From the NCBI RefSeq assembly GCF_000478925.1, contig NZ_AP013072.1:536501-600500 (forward strand): a DNA stretch of 64,000 nt, written 5' to 3'. This document shows, piece by piece, positions 10,555 through 19,345 of this stretch (position 1 is the stretch's first letter; each line of letters opens with the position of its first letter). Under the pieces are notes generated by a model. It was not told the DNA's origin, searched no databases, and saw only the letters and a list, made by a program, of their open reading frames with translations. Origin of the DNA: Streptococcus anginosus subsp. whileyi MAS624. GTDB lineage: Bacteria > Bacillota > Bacilli > Lactobacillales > Streptococcaceae. The position numbers and the translations under genes are program-made.

Positions 10555-11370
10555 CTATTCTGGTTGTTTTCCGATATAAGCTAGGATACCACCGTCAACG
10601 TAGAGAATATGTCCATTGACAAAGTCGCTAGCATCACTAGCGAGAAAAACAGCTGGTCCCATGAGGTCTTCTGGATTTCCCCAGCGTGCCGCAGGTGTTT
10701 TAGAGATGATAAATTGGTCAAATGGATGGCGTGAGCCATCTTCTTGTAATTCGCGTAATGGTGCTGTTTGAGGAGTGGCGATATAGCCAGGACCAATACC
10801 ATTACACTGAATATTAGCACTGCCGTATTCTGAAGCGATGTTACGCGTTAGCATTTTGAGTCCACCTTTAGCAGCGGCGTAAGCACTAACTGTTTCGCGA
10901 CCGAGCTCGCTCATCATAGAGCAAATGTTGATGATTTTTCCGTGTCCTTTTTTAATCATCGAAGGAATGACGGCTTTGGAAACAATAAACGGGGCGTTTA
11001 AGTCAATATCAATCACTTTGCGAAAATCAGCCGCACTCATTTCGCACATAGGAACTCTGCGAATGATGCCGGCATTATTGACCAAAATATCAATAATGCC
11101 GACTTCTCGCTCAACTTGCTCAACCATTGCTTGGATGCCAGCTTCGTCAGTAACATCGCAAACATAACCATGTGCTGAGATTCCTGCTTCATGATAAGCA
11201 GTTAAACCTCGGTCAACTAATTCTTGGTTGATGTCATTAAAAACAATAGTGGCTCCTGCTTCAGCGTAGGCTTTGGCAATGGCAAAGCCTATTCCGTAGG
11301 AAGCTCCAGTGATAAGGGCGATTTTTCCCTTTAGAGAAAATTGTTCTATGGAGAAAATTTTTTCTGTCAT
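10555..11370 (-). CDS. dhuD: NADH-dependent 2,5-diketo-3-deoxygluconate reductase, SDR family
   Basis: A 271-residue short-chain dehydrogenase with the Rossmann motif TGASYGIG (21-28), NNAG (98-101) and a Ser151/Tyr164/Lys168 catalytic set (YAAAK). Such genes are labelled gno, idnO or kduD. In streptococci the homologue is DhuD, which reduces the DhuI product to 2-keto-3-deoxygluconate. It is the first gene of the minus-strand operon; its promoter at 11413-11441 carries a RegR-type operator. The next gene, dhuI, begins 15 bases downstream. Confidence 0.9.
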   Translation of the reverse strand: MTEKIFSIEQFSLKGKIALITGASYGIGFAIAKAYAEAGATIVFNDINQELVDRGLTAYHEAGISAHGYVCDVTDEAGIQAMVEQVEREVGIIDILVNNAGIIRRVPMCEMSAADFRKVIDIDLNAPFIVSKAVIPSMIKKGHGKIINICSMMSELGRETVSAYAAAKGGLKMLTRNIASEYGSANIQCNGIGPGYIATPQTAPLRELQEDGSRHPFDQFIISKTPAARWGNPEDLMGPAVFLASDASDFVNGHILYVDGGILAYIGKQPE

Positions 11371-11412
11371 ATTTTATTTCCTTTCAGTTTAATAAGATTT
11401 CATTCTAACAAG

Positions 11413-11441
11413 ATTATATTCTAGTAAACCGGTTTTGTCAA
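11413..11441 (-). promoter_or_regulatory. dhuD-kdgA operon promoter with RegR operator in the spacer
   Basis: On the minus strand, TTGACA (11441-11436) and TATAAT (11418-11413) are both perfect consensus with a 17-base spacer. The plus-strand sequence GTAAACCGGTTTT (11424-11436) fills the spacer and matches the other AAACCGG operators. A repressor there would directly exclude polymerase. Confidence 0.8.
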
Positions 11442-11555
11442 CGATAAAAAATGTTTTTTTGATATTTAGTAGTGGAACCTTTGTAAAAATCTGCTTTTCG
11501 GATTTTTGAAGATAATCTACTAAATGTTAAAAAGAAATATAGATTTCAAAAGAGA

Positions 11556-11569
11556 TGTAAGCGCTAATA
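11556..11569. promoter_or_regulatory. Probable CcpA cre site in the divergent hyaluronan operon region
   Basis: TGTAAGCGCTAATA agrees with the cre pattern except at the penultimate base. It lies 17 bases upstream of the PTS operon -35 box, so carbon catabolite control of the operon is likely. Confidence 0.5.
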
Positions 11570-11586
11570 TTTTTTTGAAAAAAGTA

Positions 11587-11640
11587 TTGACAAGTAAAAA
11601 ACAATAGGCTACAATGGAAAATGTAAGTAAACCGGTAAAC
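11587..11640 (+). promoter_or_regulatory. PTS-ugl operon promoter with RegR operator at the start site
   Basis: TTGACA (11587-11592), a 17-base spacer and TACAAT (11610-11615) form a strong promoter. GTAAACCGGTAAAC (11627-11640) begins 11 bases after the -10, over or just past the expected start site, and matches the operators at 2370 and 11424. Confidence 0.8.
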
Positions 11641-11659
11641 TTAAAAGAGAGGAGAATGT

Positions 11660-12094
11660 ATGAAAATCATAGTTATAGGACATGGAAATTTCGCTACAGG
11701 GATTCATAGTTCTTTGAAATTGATTGCGGGCGAGCAAGAGAAAGTAGATGCTATTGATTTTGTGGAAGGCATGTCCGCAAACGAACTAAAAGAAAAAATT
11801 CTAGCTGCTATTACAAGCGACGAAGAGGTCTTAGTCTTGTGTGATTTATTAGGTGGAACGCCGTTTAAGGTGGCATCCACGATAATGGGAAATAGACCAG
11901 ATTTGAAAATGAATGTTTTGTCAGGTTTGAATTTAGCTATGTTGCTGGAAACCGTTTTTGCGAGAATGACACTTTCATTTGATGAAGTTGCTAAAAAAGC
12001 AGTTGCAGCAGCACATGGCGGTGTTGTCAATGGCAGAGAGTTGTTTTCAGATGATTCAGAAGTAATAGAAGAAGATTTTGAGTCAGGAATTTAA
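11660..12094 (+). CDS. PTS mannose-family EIIA for hyaluronan disaccharide
   Basis: A 144-residue EIIA-Man-type domain. The phosphorylation site is His8 in VIGHGNFA, and DLLGGTPF is the family core motif. It accepts phosphate from HPr and passes it to the EIIB at 13309. First gene of the plus-strand operon, with GAGAGGAG as ribosome-binding site. The context (unsaturated glucuronyl hydrolase next) indicates import of unsaturated hyaluronan or chondroitin disaccharides rather than mannose. Often annotated agaF-like. Confidence 0.92.
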   Translation: MKIIVIGHGNFATGIHSSLKLIAGEQEKVDAIDFVEGMSANELKEKILAAITSDEEVLVLCDLLGGTPFKVASTIMGNRPDLKMNVLSGLNLAMLLETVFARMTLSFDEVAKKAVAAAHGGVVNGRELFSDDSEVIEEDFESGI

Positions 12095-12107
12095 AAAGGT
12101 AAAAGGA

Positions 12108-13298
12108 ATGATTAAAAAAGTTACGATTGAAGAAATTAACGCTCCTGAACGATTTGTAGAAGTTCCGCTTTTGACAAAAAATGAAGTAGAACAGGCAATT
12201 GAGAAAGTCATTCGGCAGTTAGAGATTAATCTTGATTATTTTAAGGAAGACTTCCCGACTCCCGCAACCTTTGATAATGTTTATCCAATTATGGATAATA
12301 CAGAATGGACCAATGGTTTTTGGACGGGAGAACTGTGTCTGGCTTATGAATACAGTCATGATGAAAAATTTAAAGAAATAGCTCATAAAAATGTCTTGTC
12401 TTTCTTGGAACGGGTCAATAAAAGAGTAGAACTAGATCACCATGATTTAGGCTTTCTTTATACTCCATCGTGCATGAGTGAATATAAGTTGGATGGTGAC
12501 CAAAATGCTAAAGAGGCTGCCTTAAAAGCAGCAGATAAGCTGATTGAACGCTATCAAGAAAAAGGAGGCTTTATTCAGGCTTGGGGTGAGTTAGGTAAGA
12601 AAGAACATTATCGTTTGATTATCGATTGTTTGCTCAATATTCAGTTGCTATTCTTTGCGTATCAAGAAACAGGTGAGCAAAAATATTATGAGATTGCAGA
12701 AAAACATTTTTATGCCTCTGTCAATAATGTCATTCGTGATGATGCCTCATCTTTTCACACATTTTACTTCGATCCTGAAACAGGTCACCCTCTAAAAGGT
12801 GTAACAAGACAAGGTTATAGCGATGATTCTTGCTGGGCAAGAGGACAATCTTGGGGTGTGTATGGTATTCCATTGACTTATCGCCATTTGAAAGATGAAT
12901 CTTGTTTTGATTTATTCAAAGGTGTAACGAATTATTTCTTGAATCGCCTGCCAAAAGATCATGTTTCCTATTGGGATTTAATCTTTAGTGATGGTAGTGA
13001 ACAGTCTCGTGATTCTTCTGCGACAGCTATTGCGGTCTGTGGGATTCATGAAATGCTGAAATACTTGCCGGAAGTAGATGAAGATAAAGACATTTACAAA
13101 CATGCGATGCACGCTATGCTTCGCTCTCTGATAGAAGATTATGCTAGTGATCAGTACAAGCCTGGAGGAACGACGCTTCTTCATGGAGTGTACTCATGGC
13201 ATTCTGGCAAAGGAGTAGATGAAGGCAATATATGGGGCGATTATTATTACTTGGAAGCTCTAATACGTTTCTATAAAGATTGGAATTTATATTGGTAG
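12108..13298 (+). CDS. ugl: Unsaturated glucuronyl hydrolase (GH88)
   Basis: A 396-residue cytoplasmic glycoside hydrolase of family 88 that removes the 4,5-unsaturated glucuronate from imported glycosaminoglycan disaccharides by hydrating the double bond. The frame is open back to a TTG at 12078 inside the EIIA gene, but ATG 12108 with AAGG eight bases upstream fits family length (about 398). The two catalytic aspartates of the streptococcal enzyme (Asp115 and Asp175 in S. agalactiae) align with Asp113 in DHHDLGF and Asp173 in LIIDCLL, with the same 60-residue spacing. The product feeds DhuI and DhuD; the released amino sugar would be handled by nag genes elsewhere. Confidence 0.95.
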   Translation: MIKKVTIEEINAPERFVEVPLLTKNEVEQAIEKVIRQLEINLDYFKEDFPTPATFDNVYPIMDNTEWTNGFWTGELCLAYEYSHDEKFKEIAHKNVLSFLERVNKRVELDHHDLGFLYTPSCMSEYKLDGDQNAKEAALKAADKLIERYQEKGGFIQAWGELGKKEHYRLIIDCLLNIQLLFFAYQETGEQKYYEIAEKHFYASVNNVIRDDASSFHTFYFDPETGHPLKGVTRQGYSDDSCWARGQSWGVYGIPLTYRHLKDESCFDLFKGVTNYFLNRLPKDHVSYWDLIFSDGSEQSRDSSATAIAVCGIHEMLKYLPEVDEDKDIYKHAMHAMLRSLIEDYASDQYKPGGTTLLHGVYSWHSGKGVDEGNIWGDYYYLEALIRFYKDWNLYW

Positions 13299-13308
13299 GA
13301 GGAGAGAG

Positions 13309-13800
13309 ATGACAACACCAAATATTATTATGACCCGTGTGGATGAACGATTGATTCATGGTCAAGGACAGTTATGGGTGAAATATCTAGGCTGCAATAC
13401 AGTTATCGTGGCAAATGACGAAGTGAGTACTGATAAGATTCAACAAACATTGATGAAGGCGGTTGTACCAGATTCTATTGCCATGCGCTTCTTCTCGTTG
13501 CAAAAAGTTATTGATATTATTCACAAAGCAAATCCTGCTCAAACGATATTTATTGTTTTGAAAGATATGAAAGATGCACTAACTTTGGTAAAAGGTGGCG
13601 TTCCAATTAAGGAAATCAATATTGGAAATATTCACAATGCAGAAGGAAAAGAACAGGTTACACGTTCTATTTTCCTTGGAGAAGAGGATAAGGCAGCGAT
13701 TAAGGAACTGAGTCAGTCTTATCAGGTAACTTTTAATACAAAAACAACTCCAAGTGGTAATGATGGAGCTGTAGAAGTAAATATATTGGATTATATTTAA
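13309..13800 (+). CDS. PTS mannose-family EIIB
   Basis: A 163-residue EIIB-Man/Sor-type protein. The phosphorylation site is His17 in RVDERLIHGQ. Starts ten bases after ugl with a good AGGAGG and precedes the IIC gene. It transfers phosphate to the incoming disaccharide. Confidence 0.93.
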   Translation: MTTPNIIMTRVDERLIHGQGQLWVKYLGCNTVIVANDEVSTDKIQQTLMKAVVPDSIAMRFFSLQKVIDIIHKANPAQTIFIVLKDMKDALTLVKGGVPIKEINIGNIHNAEGKEQVTRSIFLGEEDKAAIKELSQSYQVTFNTKTTPSGNDGAVEVNILDYI

Positions 13801-13816
13801 AAAAAGGAGATTCATG

Positions 13817-14596
13817 ATGTCAATTAATTTATTTCAAGCGATTTTAATTGGTTTATGGACAGCGTTCTGTTTTAGTGGAATGCTGTTAGGGATTTATACG
13901 AACAGATGTATTATTTTGTCATTTGGCGTAGGGATTATTTTAGGAGACCTGCCAACTGCTTTAACAATGGGAGCGATTGGTGAATTGGCTTATATGGGAT
14001 TTGGTGTTGGTGCTGGAGGAACGGTTCCGCCAAATCCAATCGGACCTGGTATTTTTGGAACGTTGATGGCGATTACAAGTGCAGGAAAAGTTACGCCAGA
14101 AGCAGCACTTGCTCTATCTACTCCAATTGCCGTTGCAATTCAATTTGTACAAACTTTTGCATATACGGTACGTGCAGGTGCGCCAGAAACAGCTATGAAG
14201 CATTTGAAAAATCGTGATATGAAGAAATTCAAAATTACGTTGAATGCGACGATTTGGTTGTTTGCTGTGATTGGCTTTGCTTTGGGATGCTTGGGTGCTC
14301 TGTCAATGGATACTTTGCTGAAATTAGTAGGCTACATTCCGCCAGTATTACTTTCTGGTTTAACGGTTGCTGGTAAAATGCTTCCGGCTATTGGGTTTGC
14401 AATGATCTTATCTGTCATGGCTAAGAAAGAATTGATTCCGTTTGTATTACTAGGTTATGTTTGTGCGGCTTATCTAAAAATTCCGACAATCGGTATTGCT
14501 ATTGTAGGTACAATCTTTGCTTTAATCGAATTTTACAACAAACCAAAAACAGCAGATCATGTGGTAGAGGAGGGAGCACACGATGACTGGATCTAA
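13817..14596 (+). CDS. PTS mannose-family EIIC
   Basis: A hydrophobic membrane permease subunit of the mannose/sorbose/GalNAc superfamily, 259 residues from ATG 13817 (AAGGAG seven bases upstream; ATG 13814 is an adjacent alternative). GAIGELAYMGFGVGAGG and the Pro-rich segment after it (VPPNPIGPG) are characteristic. It works with the IID subunit as the membrane channel. Its end overlaps the IID start by 14 bases, indicating translational coupling. Confidence 0.92.
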   Translation: MSINLFQAILIGLWTAFCFSGMLLGIYTNRCIILSFGVGIILGDLPTALTMGAIGELAYMGFGVGAGGTVPPNPIGPGIFGTLMAITSAGKVTPEAALALSTPIAVAIQFVQTFAYTVRAGAPETAMKHLKNRDMKKFKITLNATIWLFAVIGFALGCLGALSMDTLLKLVGYIPPVLLSGLTVAGKMLPAIGFAMILSVMAKKELIPFVLLGYVCAAYLKIPTIGIAIVGTIFALIEFYNKPKTADHVVEEGAHDDWI

Positions 14597-15398
14597 ATTA
14601 AACAAGAATGATTATCTCAAAACATCTTTGCGGGCATTCTTTTTACAAAATGGCTTTAACTACAGCAATTATCAAGGGCTAGGGTATGCAAATGTTATGT
14701 ATCCTGCTTTGAAAAAACACTATGGTGATAATCAAGAAGGTCTTTACAAAGCATTAGAAGAAAATTGTGAATTTTACAATACGAATCCTCACTTTCTACC
14801 CTTTATTACGAGTTTACACTTAGTCATGTTAGAAAATGATCGTCCTACAGAAGAAACACGTAACATTAAAATGGCATTGATGGGACCTTTGGCCGGGATT
14901 GGAGATTCACTTTCACAATTCTGCTTGGCACCACTCTTCTCCACAATCGCAGCTTCTTTTGCGAAAGATGGTTTGATTATTGGTCCAATCTTGTTTTTCT
15001 TGGCTATGAATACCATTTTGACAGGGATTAAATTATCTACTGGTTTGTATGGCTATAAGTTGGGAACAACTGTCATTGACAAACTAAGTGAGCAAATGGC
15101 GACTATTTCACGGATTGCTAATATCATTGGTGTGACGGTTATTGCAGGTCTAGCAGCTACTTCTGTTAAGATGACAGTGCCTATTACATTTGCCGCTGGA
15201 AAAGTAAAAGCAGGTACAAATCAAAGTATCGTGAGCATTCAAGGTATGCTTGATAAAGTAGCACCAGCGCTTCTGCCAGCTCTCTTTACTCTTTTGGTTT
15301 ACTATTTGATCAAAGAAAAGAAATGGACAACCTACAAACTAGTTATTTTGACAGTTATCATTGGTATTATTGGCAGCTGGCTTAAGATTTTAGCATAA
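14583..15398 (+). CDS. PTS mannose-family EIID
   Basis: A 271-residue EIID subunit. The start is inside the end of IIC, and its stop overlaps the next ATG. Typical EIID features are SLRAFFLQNGFNYSNYQGLG, the central MALMGPLAGIGDS motif and several C-terminal membrane helices. EIID exists only in mannose-family PTS, so this fixes the transporter class. Confidence 0.93.
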   Translation: MTGSKLNKNDYLKTSLRAFFLQNGFNYSNYQGLGYANVMYPALKKHYGDNQEGLYKALEENCEFYNTNPHFLPFITSLHLVMLENDRPTEETRNIKMALMGPLAGIGDSLSQFCLAPLFSTIAASFAKDGLIIGPILFFLAMNTILTGIKLSTGLYGYKLGTTVIDKLSEQMATISRIANIIGVTVIAGLAATSVKMTVPITFAAGKVKAGTNQSIVSIQGMLDKVAPALLPALFTLLVYYLIKEKKWTTYKLVILTVIIGIIGSWLKILA

Positions 15399-15706
15399 TG
15401 AATACGACTTTACTTTATGGAATATTGATTGTTTTGGCAGGAACTCCGATTATACTGTCAAGCATCAGTCATTTCCGTCAGCAAAAAATGCTTCAAGAAC
15501 AGATGGAGCAACGAAAAACTTATCTAGCTTCTTTAACAGCTGGTGATGAAGTTCTATTACTGTCTGGAATTCATGGTAAAATTATTTCCATTCAAGATGA
15601 GTTGGTGACCTTGCAAATTGCTAAGAATGTAACGATTTATGTGGAAAAAGAAAGCATAATGGGAAAGACAAAGGAACAAGGACAGAAGTTTCCAACCTCT
15701 GATTAA
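15398..15706 (+). CDS. YajC-like membrane protein of the hyaluronan operon
   Basis: A 102-residue protein with one N-terminal membrane helix (about 5-24), a charged segment and a small beta domain (LTAGDEVLLLSGIHGKI), like YajC of the Sec translocase. It overlaps the IID stop by one base (TAATG), so it is translationally coupled. A YajC paralogue also occupies this slot in the pneumococcal locus. A role in this PTS or in secretion of the lyase is unknown. Confidence 0.75.
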   Translation: MNTTLLYGILIVLAGTPIILSSISHFRQQKMLQEQMEQRKTYLASLTAGDEVLLLSGIHGKIISIQDELVTLQIAKNVTIYVEKESIMGKTKEQGQKFPTSD

Positions 15707-15842
15707 TGGTAAGGTGTAGCATTATATGGTATTTGAATTGATAATCTAGTAACACGAATGCTGCTTGCTTTATTTATGATGGATTGGAGATAAAAATCTC
15801 TAACCTCAAAGCGTACTGTATAATAAATCAACAACTAGATGA

Positions 15843-15895
15843 CAGATTAGGTTCTCTTCCAGACTTAAAAAAGCGAATGGAGAGAACCTAATCTG
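15843..15895 (+). repeat. Perfect 15-bp inverted repeat in the gap before the heparinase-family gene
   Basis: CAGATTAGGTTCTCT (15843-15857) is exactly complementary to AGAGAACCTAATCTG (15881-15895) across a 23-base loop. No T tract follows. The 262-base gap also holds a small hairpin, GAGAT/ATCTC, at 15787-15800. No ORF or promoter was clear, and no RegR operator is present. Confidence 0.7.
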
Positions 15896-15968
15896 CTTTG
15901 TAGGGTAGGATAAAAGGCAGATTTCTAGAGAAGCAGAACTGTATCAACCATTTTTTAGGTAAGGAAAT

Positions 15969-17867
15969 ATGAAACAAGAACGAACTATTTTTTTTGAAGA
16001 TTTTGATATAGAGTATTATCGACATTATATTCTTCGCTATCAAAAGGAAGAATATAGCCGCATTCAGCACTCCCTTGAACGAATGTTTAGCCATTATTTT
16101 TTGTTTGATGGAAATTGGGATATGGAGCCGTGCCCGAGAAAACATCAGATTCAGCCGATGAATTGGGAAGTGCTATTTGAAGAAGATCCAGAGTGGACGT
16201 ACATGCTCAATCGGCAGGAGTATTTACTGAACTTTGTTATTGGTTACTTGGTCGAGGGAGACATGCGATATATTCAAAAATTGAAGTTTTTCATTTTTGA
16301 TTGGATAGAGCAAGTACAGGAATTTTCTCCGCAATCTTTGACGACTAGAACCTTAGATACAGGGATTCGCTGTTTTACTTGGTTGAAAATTTTGCTGTTT
16401 TTACTGGAATTGGATTTGCTGGAAGAAAAGGAGTCGCAAATCATTTACCGCTCTCTTGAAACTCAGATTCACTTTATGAGAAGGTGTTATCGTGATAAGT
16501 ATACACTCAGTAATTGGGGGATTTTGCAGACCATTCCAATGATTGCCATCTATCATTTCTTTTCAGAACAGCTCGATATTGAAGAAGAATATCTGTTTGC
16601 AATAGAAGAATTACAGCAACAGGTACAAATTCAAATTTTGGAAGATGGCACCCAGTTTGAGCAGTCTATTTTGTATCATGTAGAAGTTTATAAAGCTCTG
16701 TTAGAATTGTGTATCTTGCTACCAGAGTTGAAGCACAAGTATGCGACTTTGTTAGGAAAAATGGCTACCTACATTCAGATGATGACAGGCTTGGATGGAA
16801 AGACAATTGCTTTTGGTGATAGCGACTGTACAGATACGTGGGATATTCTGAATTTATCTGCTCTCGTTTTAGAAGATGAACAATTACTCTCATTAAAAAA
16901 TCCATACTTAGATCCATATAGTTTGCTGTTGGTTGGGAGAAAAGGTGCTGATCGTTTAGCAACATTAAAAGATCAAAAACAAGGAACAAGAACTGCTTTT
17001 TTCAAGGATTCTGGTCAGGTTTGTATTCAGACGCCTCGGAGCCATTTCTTTTTCAAAAATGGACCGATGGGTAGTGCCCATACTCACAGTGATCAAAATA
17101 GCTTTTGCCTACAGGATCAAGGCAAGCTAATTTTTGTGGATTCTGGTCGCTATACCTACAGAGAGACAGGAGAACGTTCTGTTCTAAAAAGTGCTTGGAG
17201 TCACACCGGATGTATCCTTGATGAGACACCGCCTGAAATAGTATCTGGTTCTTGGGATTACGAAAATTATCCACAATCTTTGTTTTGCGGATATCAAGAG
17301 AACGCAGCTATTCACTATGTAGAGGGGAGTTATCTTGCTTCAAATCCATCTTCTTACTTGCATACTCGGAAAATCATCATGTTGGAAGAAGGTGTTTGGC
17401 TTGTAATAGACGATATTAGATGTGCCGGAGATCATAAGTTACGAACTCAATTTATACTAGATAGTCAAGTTATCTACAGTCCAAGTCAAGTCAATAACCT
17501 CAAGCTTTGGAGTAAAATTCCGCTAGAGTTAGAAAAAACATTTATTTCGAAGAAATACAACGAATTAGAAGAGAGTTCTAAACTGGTTAAAATACAGGAA
17601 TTTTCAGATCGAATCATTGATGCCACTCTGATTACGGATCAATCATTTGCTGTAAAATATCATACAGTTTATCATACAGATGGGCGCCGGCTTCCTAATG
17701 CACTTGCACTTGAAATAGAAAATGACTGCACAAATAAACTGATCTTAGTGTTAAATGATGATATTTACAAAGGAGAAAAATTATGTGTGGTCAATGGTAT
17801 TAAAATGAGAGGAAAATGTGTTATCTATGACAAAAAAACTTGTACAAAAATCAGACTAAAAAGTTAG
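15969..17867 (+). CDS. Heparinase II/III-family lyase, putative oligo-glycosaminoglycan lyase
   Basis: A 632-residue protein without a signal peptide, so probably cytoplasmic. The N-terminal half is helical, consistent with an alpha/alpha toroid. The C-terminal half carries the heparinase II/III-like module, marked by GSAHTHSDQNSFCL (about 365-378) with the conserved histidines and by FVDSGRYTY. The family eliminates uronate residues from acidic polysaccharides. Its location between the disaccharide PTS operon and regR suggests cleavage of imported oligosaccharides, but the substrate is inferred. AAGGAA precedes the ATG by a few bases. Pneumococcal loci have a hypothetical or degenerate gene here; this copy is intact. 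Confidence 0.8.
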   Translation: MKQERTIFFEDFDIEYYRHYILRYQKEEYSRIQHSLERMFSHYFLFDGNWDMEPCPRKHQIQPMNWEVLFEEDPEWTYMLNRQEYLLNFVIGYLVEGDMRYIQKLKFFIFDWIEQVQEFSPQSLTTRTLDTGIRCFTWLKILLFLLELDLLEEKESQIIYRSLETQIHFMRRCYRDKYTLSNWGILQTIPMIAIYHFFSEQLDIEEEYLFAIEELQQQVQIQILEDGTQFEQSILYHVEVYKALLELCILLPELKHKYATLLGKMATYIQMMTGLDGKTIAFGDSDCTDTWDILNLSALVLEDEQLLSLKNPYLDPYSLLLVGRKGADRLATLKDQKQGTRTAFFKDSGQVCIQTPRSHFFFKNGPMGSAHTHSDQNSFCLQDQGKLIFVDSGRYTYRETGERSVLKSAWSHTGCILDETPPEIVSGSWDYENYPQSLFCGYQENAAIHYVEGSYLASNPSSYLHTRKIIMLEEGVWLVIDDIRCAGDHKLRTQFILDSQVIYSPSQVNNLKLWSKIPLELEKTFISKKYNELEESSKLVKIQEFSDRIIDATLITDQSFAVKYHTVYHTDGRRLPNALALEIENDCTNKLILVLNDDIYKGEKLCVVNGIKMRGKCVIYDKKTCTKIRLKS

Positions 17868-17881
17868 AAAAGTCTGATTTT
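17847..17881 (+). terminator. Terminator overlapping the end of the heparinase-family gene
   Basis: AAAATCAGACT (17847-17857) pairs with AGTCTGATTTT (17871-17881), with the stop codon inside the loop. Confidence 0.7.
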
Positions 17882-17915
17882 ATGGGATTTGAAGCCATCG
17901 TTTTGTGATAAAATA

Positions 17916-17924
17916 TGTTATAAT
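17916..17924 (+). promoter_or_regulatory. regR extended -10 promoter
   Basis: TGTTATAAT is a perfect extended -10 (TGn plus TATAAT), 26 bases before the regR TTG start. No good -35 is visible, as is common for extended -10 promoters. Confidence 0.7.
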
Positions 17925-17949
17925 ATGAGTGCTTAGGAGGGACCTTAAA

Positions 17950-18954
17950 TTGGCAAAAAAATTGACCATAAAAGATATTGCAGAAATTGCTCAGACCTCA
18001 AAAACGACTGTTTCCTTTTACTTAAATGGTAAATATGAAAAAATGTCTCAGGAAACCAGAGAGAAAATCAAAAAGGTTATTGAAGAGACTAATTATAAGC
18101 CTAGCATTGTAGCGCGCAGCCTCAACTCCAAGCGAACCAAATTGATTGGCGTTTTGATTGGTGACATTACCAATAGTTTTTCAAATCAGATTGTCAAAGG
18201 AATTGAGGATATTGCACATCAAAATGGTTATCAGGTTATGATTGGAAATAGCAATTACAACCAAGAAAGTGAAGACAAATATATCGAAAGTATGCTTTTG
18301 TTAGGAGTGGATGGTTTCATTATTCAGCCGACTTCAAACTTTAGAAAATATTCTCGTATTATTGAGGAAAAAAAGAAGCGAATGGTCTTTTTTGATAGTC
18401 AATTGTATGAACATCGGACAAGTTGGGTCAAAACGAATAATTACGATGCAGTCTATGATGTGACACAGGCTTGTGTTGCAAAAGGTTATGAAAAATATAT
18501 TCTCATCACGGCAGATATTAGCCGATTGAGTACACGGATTGAACGAGCTAGTGGCTTTATGGATGCTTTGGCAGATTCCAACTTAGAATATACAAGTTTG
18601 ATTATTGAGGATGAGCACACTGACTTAGATAAAATGAAAGAATTTTTGCAAAAGGAAGTCAATTCAGGAGAGAAAACCTTAGTTTTTGCACCAAATTGCT
18701 GGGCTTTACCACTGGTGTTTACCGTTATGAAAGACTTGGATTTTGATATACCAAATGTGGGCTTGATTGGTTTTGATAATACAGAATGGACGAGCTTATC
18801 TTCACCAAGCATCACGACAATTGTCCAACCAGCTTTTGAAGAAGGGCAGCAAGCAACGAAAATTCTGATTGATCAGATTGAAGGTCGTCATCAGGAAGAA
18901 AAGCAGCAAGTGCTGGATTGTAGTGTTCATTGGAAAGAATCAACAATCAATTGA
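17950..18954 (+). CDS. regR: LacI-family repressor RegR of hyaluronan utilisation
   Basis: A 334-residue LacI/GalR regulator. I choose the TTG at 17950 because AGGAGG (17935-17940) lies nine bases upstream; a GTG seven codons earlier would overlap that site. The N-terminal helix-turn-helix is LTIKDIAEIAQTSKTTVS, followed by the hinge (KPSIVARSLNSKRT) and a periplasmic-binding-protein-like effector domain ending in FDNTEWTSLSSPSITT. It is very similar in sequence and position to pneumococcal RegR, which represses hyaluronate lyase. The three AAACCGG operators at 2370, 11424 and 11627 are its likely targets. The inducer is presumably a hyaluronan-derived metabolite. Confidence 0.93.
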   Translation: MAKKLTIKDIAEIAQTSKTTVSFYLNGKYEKMSQETREKIKKVIEETNYKPSIVARSLNSKRTKLIGVLIGDITNSFSNQIVKGIEDIAHQNGYQVMIGNSNYNQESEDKYIESMLLLGVDGFIIQPTSNFRKYSRIIEEKKKRMVFFDSQLYEHRTSWVKTNNYDAVYDVTQACVAKGYEKYILITADISRLSTRIERASGFMDALADSNLEYTSLIIEDEHTDLDKMKEFLQKEVNSGEKTLVFAPNCWALPLVFTVMKDLDFDIPNVGLIGFDNTEWTSLSSPSITTIVQPAFEEGQQATKILIDQIEGRHQEEKQQVLDCSVHWKESTIN

Positions 18955-19065
18955 TAACGATTAAGCAAGGCTTGAGGATTAAAAGTCGGATTTTTCTCTT
19001 TCAGTTTATGCAAATTTCCTTTACTTATGCTACAATAGGAAAAAGTATGTTGATTGGAGCAAAGA

Positions 19066-19332
19066 ATGAAAGCGATTATTACGGTTGTTGGTAAGGATAG
19101 AACGGGGATTGTGGCAGGAGTGTCTAGCAAGATTGCAGAGCTTGGTTTGAATATTGATGATATTTCACAAACGGTTTTAGATGAATTTTTCACGATGATG
19201 GCAGTCGTTTCTAGTGATGAAAAGAAAGATTTCACTGTTTTGCGCGAGGAGTTTGAAGCCTTTGGCAAAACTCTCAATATTAAAATCAATATTCAAAGTG
19301 CAGCAATTTTTGATGCCATGTACAATATCTAA
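19066..19332 (+). CDS. ACT-domain protein, UPF0237 family
   Basis: An 88-residue protein made of a single ACT domain ([19 protein letters not shown]), related to GcvR-type regulators. ATG 19066 has GGAG six bases upstream; the in-frame TTG at 19054 is not needed. ACT domains bind small ligands, often amino acids. It is followed after 13 bases by the UPF0210 gene, a conserved pairing in Firmicutes that suggests it regulates or senses for that protein. Ligand unknown. Confidence 0.9.
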   Translation: MKAIITVVGKDRTGIVAGVSSKIAELGLNIDDISQTVLDEFFTMMAVVSSDEKKDFTVLREEFEAFGKTLNIKINIQSAAIFDAMYNI

Positions 19333-19345
19333 CAGAGGTGAAAAA

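Noticed and set aside
12078-12107. TTG start for ugl inside the EIIA gene
   Set aside because: ATG 12108 has a better-placed RBS and gives the family length.
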